From contig NZ_JAFBBY010000001.1 in NCBI RefSeq assembly GCF_016907515.1, forward strand, positions 5,332,001 through 5,396,000: a DNA stretch of 64,000 nucleotides. Reading direction: 5' to 3'. Below, piece after piece: positions 44,229 through 52,467 of the stretch. The notes under the pieces were generated by a model that was given only the letters and a program-made list of their open reading frames with translations, had not been told where the DNA came from and searched no databases. A program made the translations under genes and the position numbers. Positions within the stretch are counted from its first letter, which is position 1; every line of letters begins with the position of its first letter. This DNA is from Nocardioides nitrophenolicus. Its GTDB lineage: Bacteria > Actinomycetota > Actinomycetes > Propionibacteriales > Nocardioidaceae.

Positions 44229-45593
44229 ATGGGCACCACCAGCACGACGAGCACGCCGCGCAGCGGCACACGCACCCACTACCTCTATCTCGCGGTGATC
44301 GGAGCGGTGCTGCTCGGCATCGCCACCGGTCTGCTGTTCCCGTCCTTCGCGGTCGAGCTCAAGCCGCTCGGCGAGGGCTTCGTCAACCTGATCAAGATGA
44401 TGATCCAGCCGGTCATCTTCTGCACGATCGTGCTCGGCGTCGGCTCCGTGGCGAGCGCCGCGAAGGTCGGCCGGGTCGGTGGGCTGGCACTCGGCTACTT
44501 CCTGGTGATGTCGACGGTCGCGCTGTCGATCGGCATGCTGGTCGGCAACCTGCTGCAGCCCGGCGACGGCCTGCACCTCACCGCCGAGGCCGCGGCCACG
44601 GCCCAGGAGAAGGCCGCCGAGGGGCACGCCGACACGACGGCGTTCCTGCTCGGGATCATCCCGACCTCGGTGTTCAGCGCCCTGACCAGCGGCAGCGTGC
44701 TGCAGACCCTCCTCGTCGCGCTGCTCGTCGGCTTCGCGCTGCAGCGGATGGGCGCGACCGGCGCGCCGATCATCACCGCCGTCGGCCACCTCCAGCGCCT
44801 GGTGTTCCGGCTGCTCGCGATGATCATGTGGGCCGCCCCGGTCGGCGCGTTCGGTGCGATGGCCGCGGTCACCGGCCAGGGCGGCGTGGACGCGCTGAAG
44901 AGCCTGGCCGTGCTGATGGTGGGCTTCTACATCACCTGCGTGCTGTTCGTGGTCGTGGTGCTCGGTGCGCTGCTCAAGCTCGCCACCGGCATCAACATCT
45001 TCGCGCTGCTGCGCTACCTGGGCCGGGAGTTCCTGCTCATCCTGGCCACCTCCTCCTCGGAGTCGGCGCTGCCCCGCGCGATCGCCAAGCTCGAGCACGC
45101 CGGCGTCGACAAGACCACCGTCGGCGTGGTCGTCCCGACCGGCTACTCGTTCAACCTCGACGGCACCGCGATCTACCTGACCATGGCCTCGATCTTCATC
45201 GCCGAGGCGATGGGCACCCCGCTCGCGCTGGGCGAGCAGATCTCGCTGCTGCTGTTCATGATGATCGCCGCCAAGGGCGCGGCCGGTGTCACCGGCTCCG
45301 GCATGGCCGTGCTGGCCGGCGGGCTGCAGTCGCACCGGCCCGAGCTGGTCGACGGCGTCGGCCTGATCGTCGGCATCGACCGGTTCATGTCCGAGGCCCG
45401 CGCGCTGACCAACTTCGCCGGCAACGCCGTCGGCACCGTCCTGGTCGGGCACTGGACCGGCAGCCTGGACCGCGCCCGGCTGGACCGGGTGCTGGCCGGC
45501 GACGAGCCGTTCGACGAGACCACGATGGTCGACGACCACGCCGCCCCCGCGGCGCCGCGGGTCGAGGAGGAGCGGGTGCCTCAGCCGGTCTGA
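44229..45593 (+). CDS. dctA: C4-dicarboxylate/cation symporter (DctA family)
   Basis: 454-aa DAACS-family symporter. Signature regions are GFVNLIKMMIQPVIFCTIVLG, the Ser-rich reentrant loop ATSSSESALPRAI, GYSFNLDGTAIYLTMASIFIA and the KGAAGVTGSGMAVLAGGL segment. It takes up succinate, fumarate, malate or similar acids with cations. ATG 44229 has GGAGGA just upstream; the longer in-frame reading from 44196 lacks support. Divergent from a CitA/CitB pair, it is very likely induced by external dicarboxylates or citrate. It overlaps the convergent phosphotransferase gene by 13 bp. Confidence 0.93.
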   Translation: MGTTSTTSTPRSGTRTHYLYLAVIGAVLLGIATGLLFPSFAVELKPLGEGFVNLIKMMIQPVIFCTIVLGVGSVASAAKVGRVGGLALGYFLVMSTVALSIGMLVGNLLQPGDGLHLTAEAAATAQEKAAEGHADTTAFLLGIIPTSVFSALTSGSVLQTLLVALLVGFALQRMGATGAPIITAVGHLQRLVFRLLAMIMWAAPVGAFGAMAAVTGQGGVDALKSLAVLMVGFYITCVLFVVVVLGALLKLATGINIFALLRYLGREFLLILATSSSESALPRAIAKLEHAGVDKTTVGVVVPTGYSFNLDGTAIYLTMASIFIAEAMGTPLALGEQISLLLFMMIAAKGAAGVTGSGMAVLAGGLQSHRPELVDGVGLIVGIDRFMSEARALTNFAGNAVGTVLVGHWTGSLDRARLDRVLAGDEPFDETTMVDDHAAPAAPRVEEERVPQPV

Positions 45594-46711
45594 TCGACCA
45601 GGTCCAGGCTGTAGCGGGCGATGGCTGCTCTCGTGGCGGCCATCGCCCGCAGCGCGTTCGTGGGCTCCTCCTCGAGCACCTCGAACGGGATCGCGGACAG
45701 CCCGCTGAAGATCAGCAGCTGTAGCGCGTGCGCCCGGCGGACCGCGCCGAGGTCGAGGTCGACGCCCTCGGCGGCCAGCCCGTCGACGTACGCCGCCAGG
45801 CAGGTCGCGTCGCGCTCGGCGAGGTCGTGGGCCGCGCGGCGCCCGATCTGGACGTCGCCGACGAGGAGCTGGCCGAGGTCGAAGCCGACCGGCAGCGCCA
45901 TGAAGAACCCGAAGTCGATGAGGGTGAAGCCGTCGCGGTCGGGTCGGACCAGCAGGTTGTTGGGGCAGGCGTCGCCGTGGCCGACCAGCTCGGGCTGCGC
46001 GAGCAGCTCGGCGGTGAGCCGGGAGAGGTCGTCGACGGCGGCGAGCAGGCGCGGGCGCAGGTCGGCGAACGCCCCGGCCACGAGCGGGTGCCTCCAGACG
46101 TCCTCGGCACCGAGGATCGGCAGCACCTGGTGGCCGAGCCGGCCGTCGACGTAGCTGCGGACGTCCCACTCGGCGCTCCCGATCCGGGCCAGTGCCCGGA
46201 TCCCGGGGCGGGCCGCGAACCGGCCCAGGAGGCGGGCGGCGCTCCGGTAGCGGTCGAGGTCCCAGGCGACCTCGACGGCCGGCACCACCTCGAGCCACAC
46301 GGCGTACGAGCCGGCGTCGATGTCGTGGACGCCCAGGGCGCGCGGGATCGCCAGCCCGTCGGGCAGATGGTGGGCGAGGTCGGAGGCGTAGACCGCGCCC
46401 TCGGTTCGCCACGGGACCATGCCGGCCGCCCATGCCCGCACCTCGGGCGGCACCATCGCGAAGAGCGGCGAGCGCGACCACTCGTGGACGTGCTTCACGA
46501 ACAGCCGGAAGTCGTGGGCGTGCCCGTCGACGGCCGCGGTCCCGCGGACCCACCAGCGGCCGCCGGTGGTGATCGCCGGCAGGGCGTAGTCGACCACCTC
46601 GGCGTACGACGAGACCAGCTCGACGTCGTCGACCCCGAGCAGCTCGGCGACCATCGCCGCGAGCACCTCGTCGGTGACATCGGCGGCGCCCAGGGCGGTG
46701 CGGTCGTGCAT
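45581..46711 (-). CDS. Aminoglycoside-phosphotransferase-fold protein
   Basis: 376-aa kinase-like protein. LVGHGDACPNNLLVRPD is the Brenner-type catalytic loop (HGD....N) and FTLIDFGFFMALPVG the metal-binding loop, with YAVWLEVVPAVE in the hinge. Proteins like this phosphorylate small hydroxylated metabolites or antibiotics; the substrate is not visible and nothing nearby indicates resistance. ATG 46711 has GAGG upstream. It is convergent with the symporter gene and divergent from the YihY-like gene. Confidence 0.82.
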   Translation of the reverse strand: MHDRTALGAADVTDEVLAAMVAELLGVDDVELVSSYAEVVDYALPAITTGGRWWVRGTAAVDGHAHDFRLFVKHVHEWSRSPLFAMVPPEVRAWAAGMVPWRTEGAVYASDLAHHLPDGLAIPRALGVHDIDAGSYAVWLEVVPAVEVAWDLDRYRSAARLLGRFAARPGIRALARIGSAEWDVRSYVDGRLGHQVLPILGAEDVWRHPLVAGAFADLRPRLLAAVDDLSRLTAELLAQPELVGHGDACPNNLLVRPDRDGFTLIDFGFFMALPVGFDLGQLLVGDVQIGRRAAHDLAERDATCLAAYVDGLAAEGVDLDLGAVRRAHALQLLIFSGLSAIPFEVLEEEPTNALRAMAATRAAIARYSLDLVDQTG

Positions 46712-46798
46712 GGTGACCTCCTCGGTGGGCAGCCCGAGCGACGCAGATCACCCGATCGTAGGCCCCTCCGGATCCCCGGGGCACCGGTCGCGGGCCGC

Positions 46799-46804
46799 TA
46801 GCGT
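46799..46804 (+). promoter_or_regulatory. -10 box TAGCGT, leaderless
   Basis: TAGCGT ends 7 nt before ATG 46812 of the YihY-like gene. Confidence 0.5.
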
Positions 46805-46811
46805 GAGCGCC

Positions 46812-47765
46812 ATGGCGGAGGACTCGGGCATCCAGACGGTGCCGCCGTGGCCCCGCCGGCTGGCCCACCTGCTGTGGCGCCTGGTCGTCACGACGGTGAG
46901 CTCGTGCCTGAAGTACCGCGTCACCGGGCTCGCCGCCGAGGCCGCCTTCTTCGCGGTGGTGTCGGTCCCTCCGCTGATCTTCGCGCTCGCCGGTGGCGTC
47001 GGCTACGTCACCGAGCACTTCACCGCGGCCCAGATCGACGACGTACGCCGGGCCGTGGTCGACCTGTTCTCGCGCTTCCTCACCGACACGGCCGTCAACA
47101 AGGTGATCAAGCCGACCATGGACGACGTGCTGCGGGGCGGGCGCTTCGACGTGATCTCGCTGGGCTTCGTGCTCGCGCTCTGGTCGGGCTCGCGCGCGCT
47201 CAACGTCTTCGTCGACACCATCACGATCATGCACGGGCTCGGCGGGCACCGGGGGATCGTGCGCACCCGGGCGTTGTCGTTCGTCCTCTACATCCTCGCG
47301 GTGATCAGCGGCGCGATCACGCTGCCGCTCGTGGTGGCCGGGCCGAAGCTGGTGCGCTCCTGGCTGCCCAACCGAGCCGAGTTCCTGATGGAGTTCTACT
47401 GGCCGCTGATCGTGGTGCTCTGCGTGTGCTTCCTCGCGACGCTCTACCACGTGTCGGTGCCGGTGCGGACGAGCTGGAGCTTCAACCTGCCGGGGGCGGT
47501 GTTCTCCCTGGCCAGCTGGATCGTCGGGTCCTACCTGCTGCGCTGGGTGCTCACCGTCACGGCCGAGGACTCGCACTCGATCTACGGTCCGCTGGCGGCG
47601 CCGATCGCCATCCTGGTCTGGCTCTACATCGCCGCGCTGGCCGTGCTCATCGGCGCCGGCGTCAACGCGGCGTTCGACGAGGTGTTCCCGCAGGAGGCGA
47701 CCCAGCGGGCGCGCCGGGAGCTGCTCGACCGCCTGCTGCGGCGCAGCCCGGACCCGGTGGAGTAG
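46812..47765 (+). CDS. YihY/BrkB-family membrane protein
   Basis: 317-aa protein with six membrane segments. YRVTGLAAEAAFFAVVSVPP is the conserved first block, SGSRALNVFVDTI the second, and YGPLAAPIAILVWLYIAALAVLIGAGVNA (split here, about 268-296) the last; the family is UPF0761/YihY. Roles in lipid transport have been suggested for relatives, without certainty. The stop codon lies within the -10 box of the potassium channel gene that follows. Confidence 0.88.
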   Translation: MAEDSGIQTVPPWPRRLAHLLWRLVVTTVSSCLKYRVTGLAAEAAFFAVVSVPPLIFALAGGVGYVTEHFTAAQIDDVRRAVVDLFSRFLTDTAVNKVIKPTMDDVLRGGRFDVISLGFVLALWSGSRALNVFVDTITIMHGLGGHRGIVRTRALSFVLYILAVISGAITLPLVVAGPKLVRSWLPNRAEFLMEFYWPLIVVLCVCFLATLYHVSVPVRTSWSFNLPGAVFSLASWIVGSYLLRWVLTVTAEDSHSIYGPLAAPIAILVWLYIAALAVLIGAGVNAAFDEVFPQEATQRARRELLDRLLRRSPDPVE

Positions 47766-47768
47766 GTT
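47763..47768 (+). promoter_or_regulatory. -10 box TAGGTT, leaderless
   Basis: TAGGTT begins with the TAG stop of the YihY-like gene and ends 6 nt before GTG 47775 of the channel gene. Confidence 0.5.
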
Positions 47769-47774
47769 CCGGCC

Positions 47775-48890
47775 GTGGGCGTGCTGAGCGGAGGAACGGC
47801 CGAGACCCCCCAGGCGGGGCAGATCGCGCTGCCCGAGCGGATCCGCTCGCCGTGGTGGCAGCTCGGCCGCCGGCTGCTGCTCGCGCTCGCCATCCTGGTC
47901 GGCACCGTGCTGCTCGTCTACTTCGACCGCGAGGGCTACCGCGACACCGGCGACGCGACGGCCGCCGACCCCAACGGCGTCATCTCGCTGGTCGACGCGA
48001 TCTACTACACGACCGTCACCCTGAGCACGACCGGCTACGGCGACATCTCGCCGATCAGCGACCCGGCCCGCCTGGTCAATGCATTCATCATCACCCCGGC
48101 CCGCATCGGGTTCCTGGTGCTGTTGATCGGCACCACGCTCGAGGTGCTCGCGCAGCGCAGTCGCGAGCTCTTCCGGATCTCCCGTTGGAGGAACAACATG
48201 GGACACCACGTCGTGGTGATCGGCTACGGCACCAAGGGCCGCAGCGCCGTCGAGACCCTCGTCGGCAACGGCCTCGACCGGGAGCACGTCGTGGTCGTCG
48301 ACCCGAGCCCGGTCGCACTCGCCGACGCCCATGCCGACCAGCTCGCCGTGGTGACCGGCGACGCCACCCGCCGGGGCGTGCTGCAACGCGCCGGCGTCGC
48401 GGAGGCCGACCAGGTCATCATCACCACCGGTCGCGACGACTCCAACGTGCTGGCCGCGCTGACCGTGCGCCAGCTCAACCCGGACGCCTGGATCGTCGCC
48501 GCGGTGAGCGAGCAGGAGAACGCGCCGCTGATGCGCCAGTCCGGCGCCGACTCGGTGATCACCTCCTCCGACGCGGTCGGCCGGCTGCTCGGGCTCTCCA
48601 CCCTCTCGCCCACGCTCGGCACGGTGATGGAGGATCTGCTCACCTACGGCGAGGGTCTGGAGGTCGCCGAGCGCGAGCTGCTGGTCAACGAGGTCGGCAT
48701 GCCGCCCCAGTCGCTGCCCGACCAGGTGATCGCGGTGATCCGCGACGAGAAGGTGTACCGCTACTTCGACCCGGTGGTCACCCTGCTCGCCCGCGGGGAC
48801 CGGCTGGTCGTCGTACGGCCGGCGAAGGAGCTGCCGTGGGCGCCGCGGCCCGGCACCCACAACGAGGACTTCGCCACCGACGAGGACTGA
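47775..48890 (+). CDS. Potassium channel with TrkA-N (RCK) domain
   Basis: 371-aa two-membrane-segment ion channel. The segments are about residues 33-50 and 102-124, with pore helix and selectivity filter TTGYGD at 85-90 between them. A cytoplasmic RCK/TrkA-N domain follows, with the nucleotide-binding GYGTKGRSAVETLVGNG (from residue 150), and a TrkA-C-like end (LVNEVGMPPQSLPDQVIAVI). It conducts K+ under control of a nucleotide or ligand. An internal Met at about residue 142 (NNMGHHVVVIG) could start a free RCK protein, as in MthK-type channels; that is only a possibility. Confidence 0.9.
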   Translation: MGVLSGGTAETPQAGQIALPERIRSPWWQLGRRLLLALAILVGTVLLVYFDREGYRDTGDATAADPNGVISLVDAIYYTTVTLSTTGYGDISPISDPARLVNAFIITPARIGFLVLLIGTTLEVLAQRSRELFRISRWRNNMGHHVVVIGYGTKGRSAVETLVGNGLDREHVVVVDPSPVALADAHADQLAVVTGDATRRGVLQRAGVAEADQVIITTGRDDSNVLAALTVRQLNPDAWIVAAVSEQENAPLMRQSGADSVITSSDAVGRLLGLSTLSPTLGTVMEDLLTYGEGLEVAERELLVNEVGMPPQSLPDQVIAVIRDEKVYRYFDPVVTLLARGDRLVVVRPAKELPWAPRPGTHNEDFATDED

Positions 48891-49026
48891 CCTCCGGCGG
48901 GGAGGGGACCGTCGCCGGGACCACTGGTCCTCCTGGACTATGCGCGCCGGCGCCGACCGGGCAGACCTGGTGCCGGCGCGGCCACGCCACGCGACACCGC
49001 GGCCGGGAACCGGCAGTCTTGGCCGC

Positions 49027-49197
49027 ATGGGGAGAGAGTTCGGACCGTGGGTGCGCCACGACTGGTGCCCGCGCTGCTACCGCCTGACCGAGCAGACCCG
49101 GTGGTACCGCCGGCTGCTGGGCGAGCCGCCCGACCAGCACGAGCGCCGGGTGCGCTGCAACGAGTGCTCCGCGGACCTGGGGCGCGCCGCGAGCTGA
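49027..49197 (+). CDS. Small zinc-ribbon protein
   Basis: 56-aa protein MGREFGPWVRHDWC..., with CPRC at 14-17 and CNEC at 44-47, spaced for one zinc ribbon, and a basic middle. The function is unknown; it may bind nucleic acid. ATG 49027 is the start; upstream in-frame codons to 48940 lack a ribosome site. The 136-bp gap before it contains only GC-rich stems. It is followed 70 bp later by a small membrane protein gene. Confidence 0.55.
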   Translation: MGREFGPWVRHDWCPRCYRLTEQTRWYRRLLGEPPDQHERRVRCNECSADLGRAAS

Positions 49198-49267
49198 CTC
49201 CGCCGGGTTGCCCTCCGCGGATCGGGTACTGCGCGTGCGTATCCGCATTCGAGGAGGAGGCACAGCC

Positions 49268-49651
49268 ATGCACCGCAAGAGCACGGCCGAACAGCTGAGG
49301 CACGACCTGCGCGATCTCGTCGACGCCGTCGTGCCCGACGTCGAGTCCGCCGTCCACACCGTGGCGGAGAAGGCGCCACCGCTGATCCAGCAGGGCCGCG
49401 CGGCCGCCGCGGAGAAGGGCGCCCAGGCGGCCACCTCACTCGCCGGCCGGATCCCCGACCAGGTCCGCGACCGGCTCCCGGACCCGGTCGCCGACCGGCT
49501 GCCGACGCCGCGCCGGCGACGGGGCCGGACGCTGCTGCTCCTGGGCGCGCTGGGGCTGCTGGCGGCGGGGGCCGCGGCCGTCGTACGCCGTCGCGAGGCT
49601 GTCGCACCCCAGCGGATCGAGCCCGATCCGGAGGAGCCGAGCCGGACCTGA
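49268..49651 (+). CDS. Small single-pass membrane protein
   Basis: 127-aa protein with an N-terminal amphipathic helical region (EQLRHDLRDLVDAVVPDVES), Ala-rich helices, a proline-punctuated linker (RLPDPVADRLPTP), one membrane segment (about 88-106, LLLLGALGLLAAGAAAVV) and a short acidic tail. It looks like the C-terminal-anchored stress or YtxH-like proteins common in actinobacteria. ATG 49268 has a strong GAGGAGGAGG site. The stop comes 7 bp before the LexA-like box of the next gene. Confidence 0.75.
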   Translation: MHRKSTAEQLRHDLRDLVDAVVPDVESAVHTVAEKAPPLIQQGRAAAAEKGAQAATSLAGRIPDQVRDRLPDPVADRLPTPRRRRGRTLLLLGALGLLAAGAAAVVRRREAVAPQRIEPDPEEPSRT

Positions 49652-49657
49652 CGCATT

Positions 49658-49671
49658 CGAACATGTGTTCT
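49658..49671. promoter_or_regulatory. LexA-like box before a 69-aa ORF
   Basis: CGAACATGTGTTCT matches CGAAC-N4-GTTCG at 9 of 10 defined bases. Its last T is the first base of the -10 TATCCT (49671-49676) of the following leaderless gene, an ideal place for repression. Confidence 0.7.
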
Positions 49672-49676
49672 ATCCT
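49671..49676 (+). promoter_or_regulatory. -10 box TATCCT, leaderless
   Basis: TATCCT ends 6 nt before ATG 49683 and abuts the LexA-like box. Confidence 0.55.
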
Positions 49677-49682
49677 GGCTCC

Positions 49683-49892
49683 ATGACGGGGGTGCGGCAC
49701 GTATGGGTCCGGCTGGCGTTCGTGCCGGTCGAGCTGCCCGGACTGGTGCTGCACTGGCGCTCGACCGAGCGCGGCTGGGAGGGCCTGGTGTCGTACGTCG
49801 ACCGCGAGGGCCGGGCGGTGACCGAGTGGCTCGCGGCGACCTCGCTGCGCCCGATCGGACCCGAGCAGCAGGCCGCGTCGCCGGGGCGCTGA
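49683..49892 (+). CDS. Small putative SOS-regulated protein
   Basis: 69-aa soluble protein rich in Trp, Val and Leu (VWVRLAFVPVELPGLVLHWR, then STERGWEGLVSYVDREGRAV), probably a small beta-sheet fold; I do not recognise the family. ATG 49683 is fixed by the -10 box 6 nt upstream, which is overlapped by a LexA-like box. DNA damage would therefore be expected to induce it. Nothing nearby is a repair gene. A 14-bp-stem hairpin lies 127 bp downstream. Confidence 0.65.
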   Translation: MTGVRHVWVRLAFVPVELPGLVLHWRSTERGWEGLVSYVDREGRAVTEWLAATSLRPIGPEQQAASPGR

Positions 49893-50018
49893 GGGCGACC
49901 GGAACCGGTCGGCGTCATCTCGTCGATTCCGCCACATCCGGCGGTCCCGGCCACTACTCTCGGTCCCGGTTCCCCAACCACAGCGTGCCCGACGAACCCC
50001 ACACTCGCCGGGCGCGAG

Positions 50019-50049
50019 GCGCCCTGTCCGGCCTGGCCGGACAGGGCGC
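50019..50049 (+). terminator. Perfect 14-bp hairpin
   Basis: GCGCCCTGTCCGGC (50019-50032) and GCCGGACAGGGCGC (50036-50049) with a 3-nt loop. It is probably the terminator of the small SOS-type gene. The surrounding 49893-50446 interval has no gene I can support. Confidence 0.6.
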
Positions 50050-50128
50050 TCCTGGTTGCCCGGCGCGGCGACGTGATCGCGATGGGTAAAGCCTTCGCGA
50101 AGTCGCTCCGGGGCGTCGCGGGTCGGTC

Positions 50129-50134
50129 CTAGGG
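50129..50134 (+). promoter_or_regulatory. Possible promoter in gene-free interval
   Basis: TAGGGT fits the local -10 consensus. Transcription from here would produce a leader of about 300 nt that contains the hairpin 50290-50316 and ends at the YjbQ-like gene. Confidence 0.3.
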
Positions 50135-50289
50135 TGAGTCTGGACCGGGCGAGTCTGGGGGATCGGGGCCCGGTCGGCGACGACGAAGGGATCCCGCGCA
50201 TGTCGATCGTGCGACGTCCGCAGCTGCGCGTGGACTCCTGCGTCCCTCCTTCCCCGGCTCGTGGCTGTTCCCTGCGTCGAGCCGGCCGT

Positions 50290-50316
50290 GGTCAGGCGTC
50301 CCCACTCTGCCTGACC
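50290..50316 (+). terminator. Hairpin in leader region
   Basis: GGTCAGGC (50290-50297) and GCCTGACC (50309-50316) form a perfect 8-bp stem with an 11-nt loop. It could be a terminator or attenuator upstream of the YjbQ-like gene. Confidence 0.4.
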
Positions 50317-50446
50317 GCGGGCGGGTGCTTTCCGGGAGACCCCTGAGTGCCTGTCGGACCCGGCCTGCCGGGTGTCTGCTCCGCCGCGGGAAGAGCGCGC
50401 CCGCGGCGGAGCGGACGACGCCGCTCGGCTGGTCGATGATGGGTCC

Positions 50447-50851
50447 GTGGACACCGAGACCAGGACCTACCGCACCGGCGACCGTGACGTCGTCCTCGAC
50501 CTGACCCGCGACTGCGCCGCCTTCGCCGCCGGCCGCGGCGACGGACTGCTGCACGTGTTCGTGCCGCACGCCACCTGCGGGCTCGCGATCCTCGAGACCG
50601 GCGCCGGCAGCGACGACGACCTGCTCTCCCTGCTGGGCACGCTGCTCCCCGCCGACGACCGGTGGCTGCACCGCCACGGCACCCGCGGGCACGGTCGCTC
50701 GCACGTGCTGCCGGCGCTGGTGCCGCCGTACGCGTCGGTGCCGGTGCTCGGCGGCAGCCTCGCCCTCGGCACCTGGCAGAGCATCTGCCTGGTCGACCTC
50801 AACGTGGACAACCACGAGCGGGAGGTGCGGTTCAGCTTCCTGGCGGGCTGA
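50447..50851 (+). CDS. YjbQ/UPF0047-family enzyme
   Basis: 134-aa protein of the YjbQ family, which has been linked to a side activity of thiamine-phosphate synthesis. LHVFVPHATCGLAILE carries the conserved His and Cys, GTRGHGRSHVLPAL the second His pair, and GTWQSICLVDLNVDNHEREV the closing strand. GTG 50447 is chosen because the family begins just before the TYRTGDRDVV strand and a GATGAT box lies 6 nt upstream; the longer upstream frame is non-coding. It is convergent with the MFS gene. Confidence 0.82.
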   Translation: MDTETRTYRTGDRDVVLDLTRDCAAFAAGRGDGLLHVFVPHATCGLAILETGAGSDDDLLSLLGTLLPADDRWLHRHGTRGHGRSHVLPALVPPYASVPVLGGSLALGTWQSICLVDLNVDNHEREVRFSFLAG

Positions 50852-50989
50852 CCGGCCCGGTCGGGAATGCGGCGGGCAGGGAGGTGGTTGCACCCGTCAG
50901 CTGGTCCGACTCATGCCCCCGGGCCTCACCCTTCGCCGCTCCGAGCGGCCACTCGCCGAGAGGCGGCTGACGGACCAGCGAGCAGCACC

Positions 50990-51032
50990 GCACAGCCACC
51001 CGCCGGGTAAGCCCCGGTCCGGGTGGCTGTGC
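50990..51032. terminator. Bidirectional hairpin between convergent genes
   Basis: GCACAGCCACCC (50990-51001) and GGGTGGCTGTGC (51021-51032) form a perfect 12-bp stem, with a smaller CCGGG/CCCGG stem inside the loop. It separates the YjbQ-like gene from the MFS gene. Confidence 0.7.
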
Positions 51033-51048
51033 GCGTTCCGGGGCTCGG

Positions 51049-52413
51049 TCAGGCGACCTCGCGCCGGCTCAGCGTGGTCAGGCCCGCGAGCGTGGCGGCT
51101 GCGGCGATCAACCACCAGCCGGGTGCGAAGCCGCCGCTGCCCGAGTGGCCCTGGAGCACCGCCACGAGCGCCGCGACGCCGAGGGCGATGCCGACCTGGC
51201 GTGCCGTCGACAGCACCGCCGAGCCGGTCGAGAAGCGGGACGGCGGCAGCTGGCTGGACCCGACGGCCATCGCCGTCGGCACGCACAGGCCGACGCCGAG
51301 GCCGGTCAGCAGCATGCCGGGCAGCAGGCTGCCGGCGTACGTCGAGGTCGGGTCGACGAGCACCGCCCAGCTCGCGACGCCGGCCGCGAAGACCAGGCTG
51401 CCGAGGGTCAGGACGCGGTGCGCGCCGAGGCGGGCGGCGAGCCGGCCGGCGCGGGAGGCGACGAGGGGCACGAGCAGCGGCCCGGGCGCGACGCCGAGCC
51501 CGGACTCGAGGGCGGAGAAGCGCCAGACGTCCTGCTGCCAGAGGATGACCGACAGCAGCATGGCGCCGAAGGCGACGTGGAACACCAGCAGGTAGACGCT
51601 CATCGGCGCGAAGTGCGGCACCCGGAGCAGCGCGAGGTCGACGATCGGACGCTCGCCGCGCACCACCGAGAGCGCGGTCGCCGCGATGCCCGCGGCCGCG
51701 ACCGCGAAGGCGCTCAGCGTGCCCGCGGACGTCCAGCCCCACTCCGAGCCGTTGACCAGCCCGCCGACCAGCGCCGCCACGCTCACCACCAGCAGCAGTG
51801 CGCTGCCGAGGCCGGGGCGGGCGTCGGCGTGCCGCGGGGTCTCCGGCAGCACCCGCAGTCCGACGGCGATCGCGATCAGCCCGGTGGGGATGTTGATGAG
51901 GAACACCCAGCGCCAGTCGGCGTGCACGAGCAGACCGCCGACCACCGGTCCCAGTGCCGCGCCGAGACCGCCGAGCCCGGCCCACAGGTGCACCGCACCC
52001 GCCCGGCGCTCCGGCGGCGTGGCCGCGAGGACGACGCCCAGCGACGAGGGGATCATCAGCGCCGCGCCCACGGCCTGGCCGACCCGGAAGCCGACGAGCG
52101 CGCCGAGGCTCGGGCTGGTCGCGCACAGCGCGGAGGCGAGCACGAACAGGGCGAGCCCGGCCAGGAAGACCCGCTTGCTGCCGAAGTGGTCGCCGAGCCG
52201 TCCGGCCGGCACCAGCAGGGCTGCGAACGCGATCGTGTAGGCGTTCAGCACCCACGAGAGGTCCGCGAGGCTGGTGACCCCGACCGCTCGCGCGATGTCG
52301 CCGAGCGCGACGTTCACGATGAACAGGTCGAAGCCGGACAGCAGGACGCCGACGGCGACGACCGGCATGACGAGCCGGTCGGTCGACGTACGCGGCGTGG
52401 TTAGTTGTGTCAT
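51049..52413 (-). CDS. MFS multidrug-type transporter (EmrB/QacA-like)
   Basis: 454-aa permease with 14 predicted membrane segments, as in the DHA2 drug-exporter family. DLSWVLNAYTIAFAALLVPAGRLGDHFGSK (split here, about 48-77) contains motif A, and LGPVVGGLLVHADWRWVFLINIP is the family motif C region. It probably exports drugs or toxic metabolites. ATG 52413 is leaderless: minus-strand TAGAGT (52421-52426) lies 7 nt before it, with TTGCTT as -35. The divergent HxlR regulator is its likely repressor. Confidence 0.9.
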   Translation of the reverse strand: MTQLTTPRTSTDRLVMPVVAVGVLLSGFDLFIVNVALGDIARAVGVTSLADLSWVLNAYTIAFAALLVPAGRLGDHFGSKRVFLAGLALFVLASALCATSPSLGALVGFRVGQAVGAALMIPSSLGVVLAATPPERRAGAVHLWAGLGGLGAALGPVVGGLLVHADWRWVFLINIPTGLIAIAVGLRVLPETPRHADARPGLGSALLLVVSVAALVGGLVNGSEWGWTSAGTLSAFAVAAAGIAATALSVVRGERPIVDLALLRVPHFAPMSVYLLVFHVAFGAMLLSVILWQQDVWRFSALESGLGVAPGPLLVPLVASRAGRLAARLGAHRVLTLGSLVFAAGVASWAVLVDPTSTYAGSLLPGMLLTGLGVGLCVPTAMAVGSSQLPPSRFSTGSAVLSTARQVGIALGVAALVAVLQGHSGSGGFAPGWWLIAAAATLAGLTTLSRREVA

Positions 52414-52456
52414 GCAACGGACTCTAGGAGAAGTGCGTTTCGTGAAGCAACTGACT
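52414..52456. promoter_or_regulatory. Divergent leaderless promoters with HxlR-type repeats
   Basis: GCAACGGACT (52414-52423) and GCAACTGACT (52447-52456) are direct repeats differing at one base, 33 bp apart. The first covers the space between the MFS -10 (minus TAGAGT 52421-52426) and its start; the second ends at the hxlR -10 (TACTCT 52456-52461, 6 nt before ATG 52468). One regulator could thus control both. Confidence 0.55.
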
Positions 52457-52467
52457 ACTCTCGTGGC

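Noticed and set aside
44178..49028. Very long minus-strand frame of about 1,600 codons
   Set aside because: It runs against dctA, the YihY-like gene and the channel gene and also through intergenic DNA; the text is Arg/Gln/Asp-rich repeat-like without recognisable domains.
50134..50346. Possible 70-aa Arg/Cys-rich leader peptide
   Set aside because: The frame starts directly at a -10-like box and has no ribosome site; it was kept only as a remark about the leader region.
50129..50440. Known riboswitch class before the YjbQ-like gene
   Set aside because: I compared the sequence by eye with motifs that I remember for thiamine, cobalamin and c-di-AMP switches and saw no convincing match.
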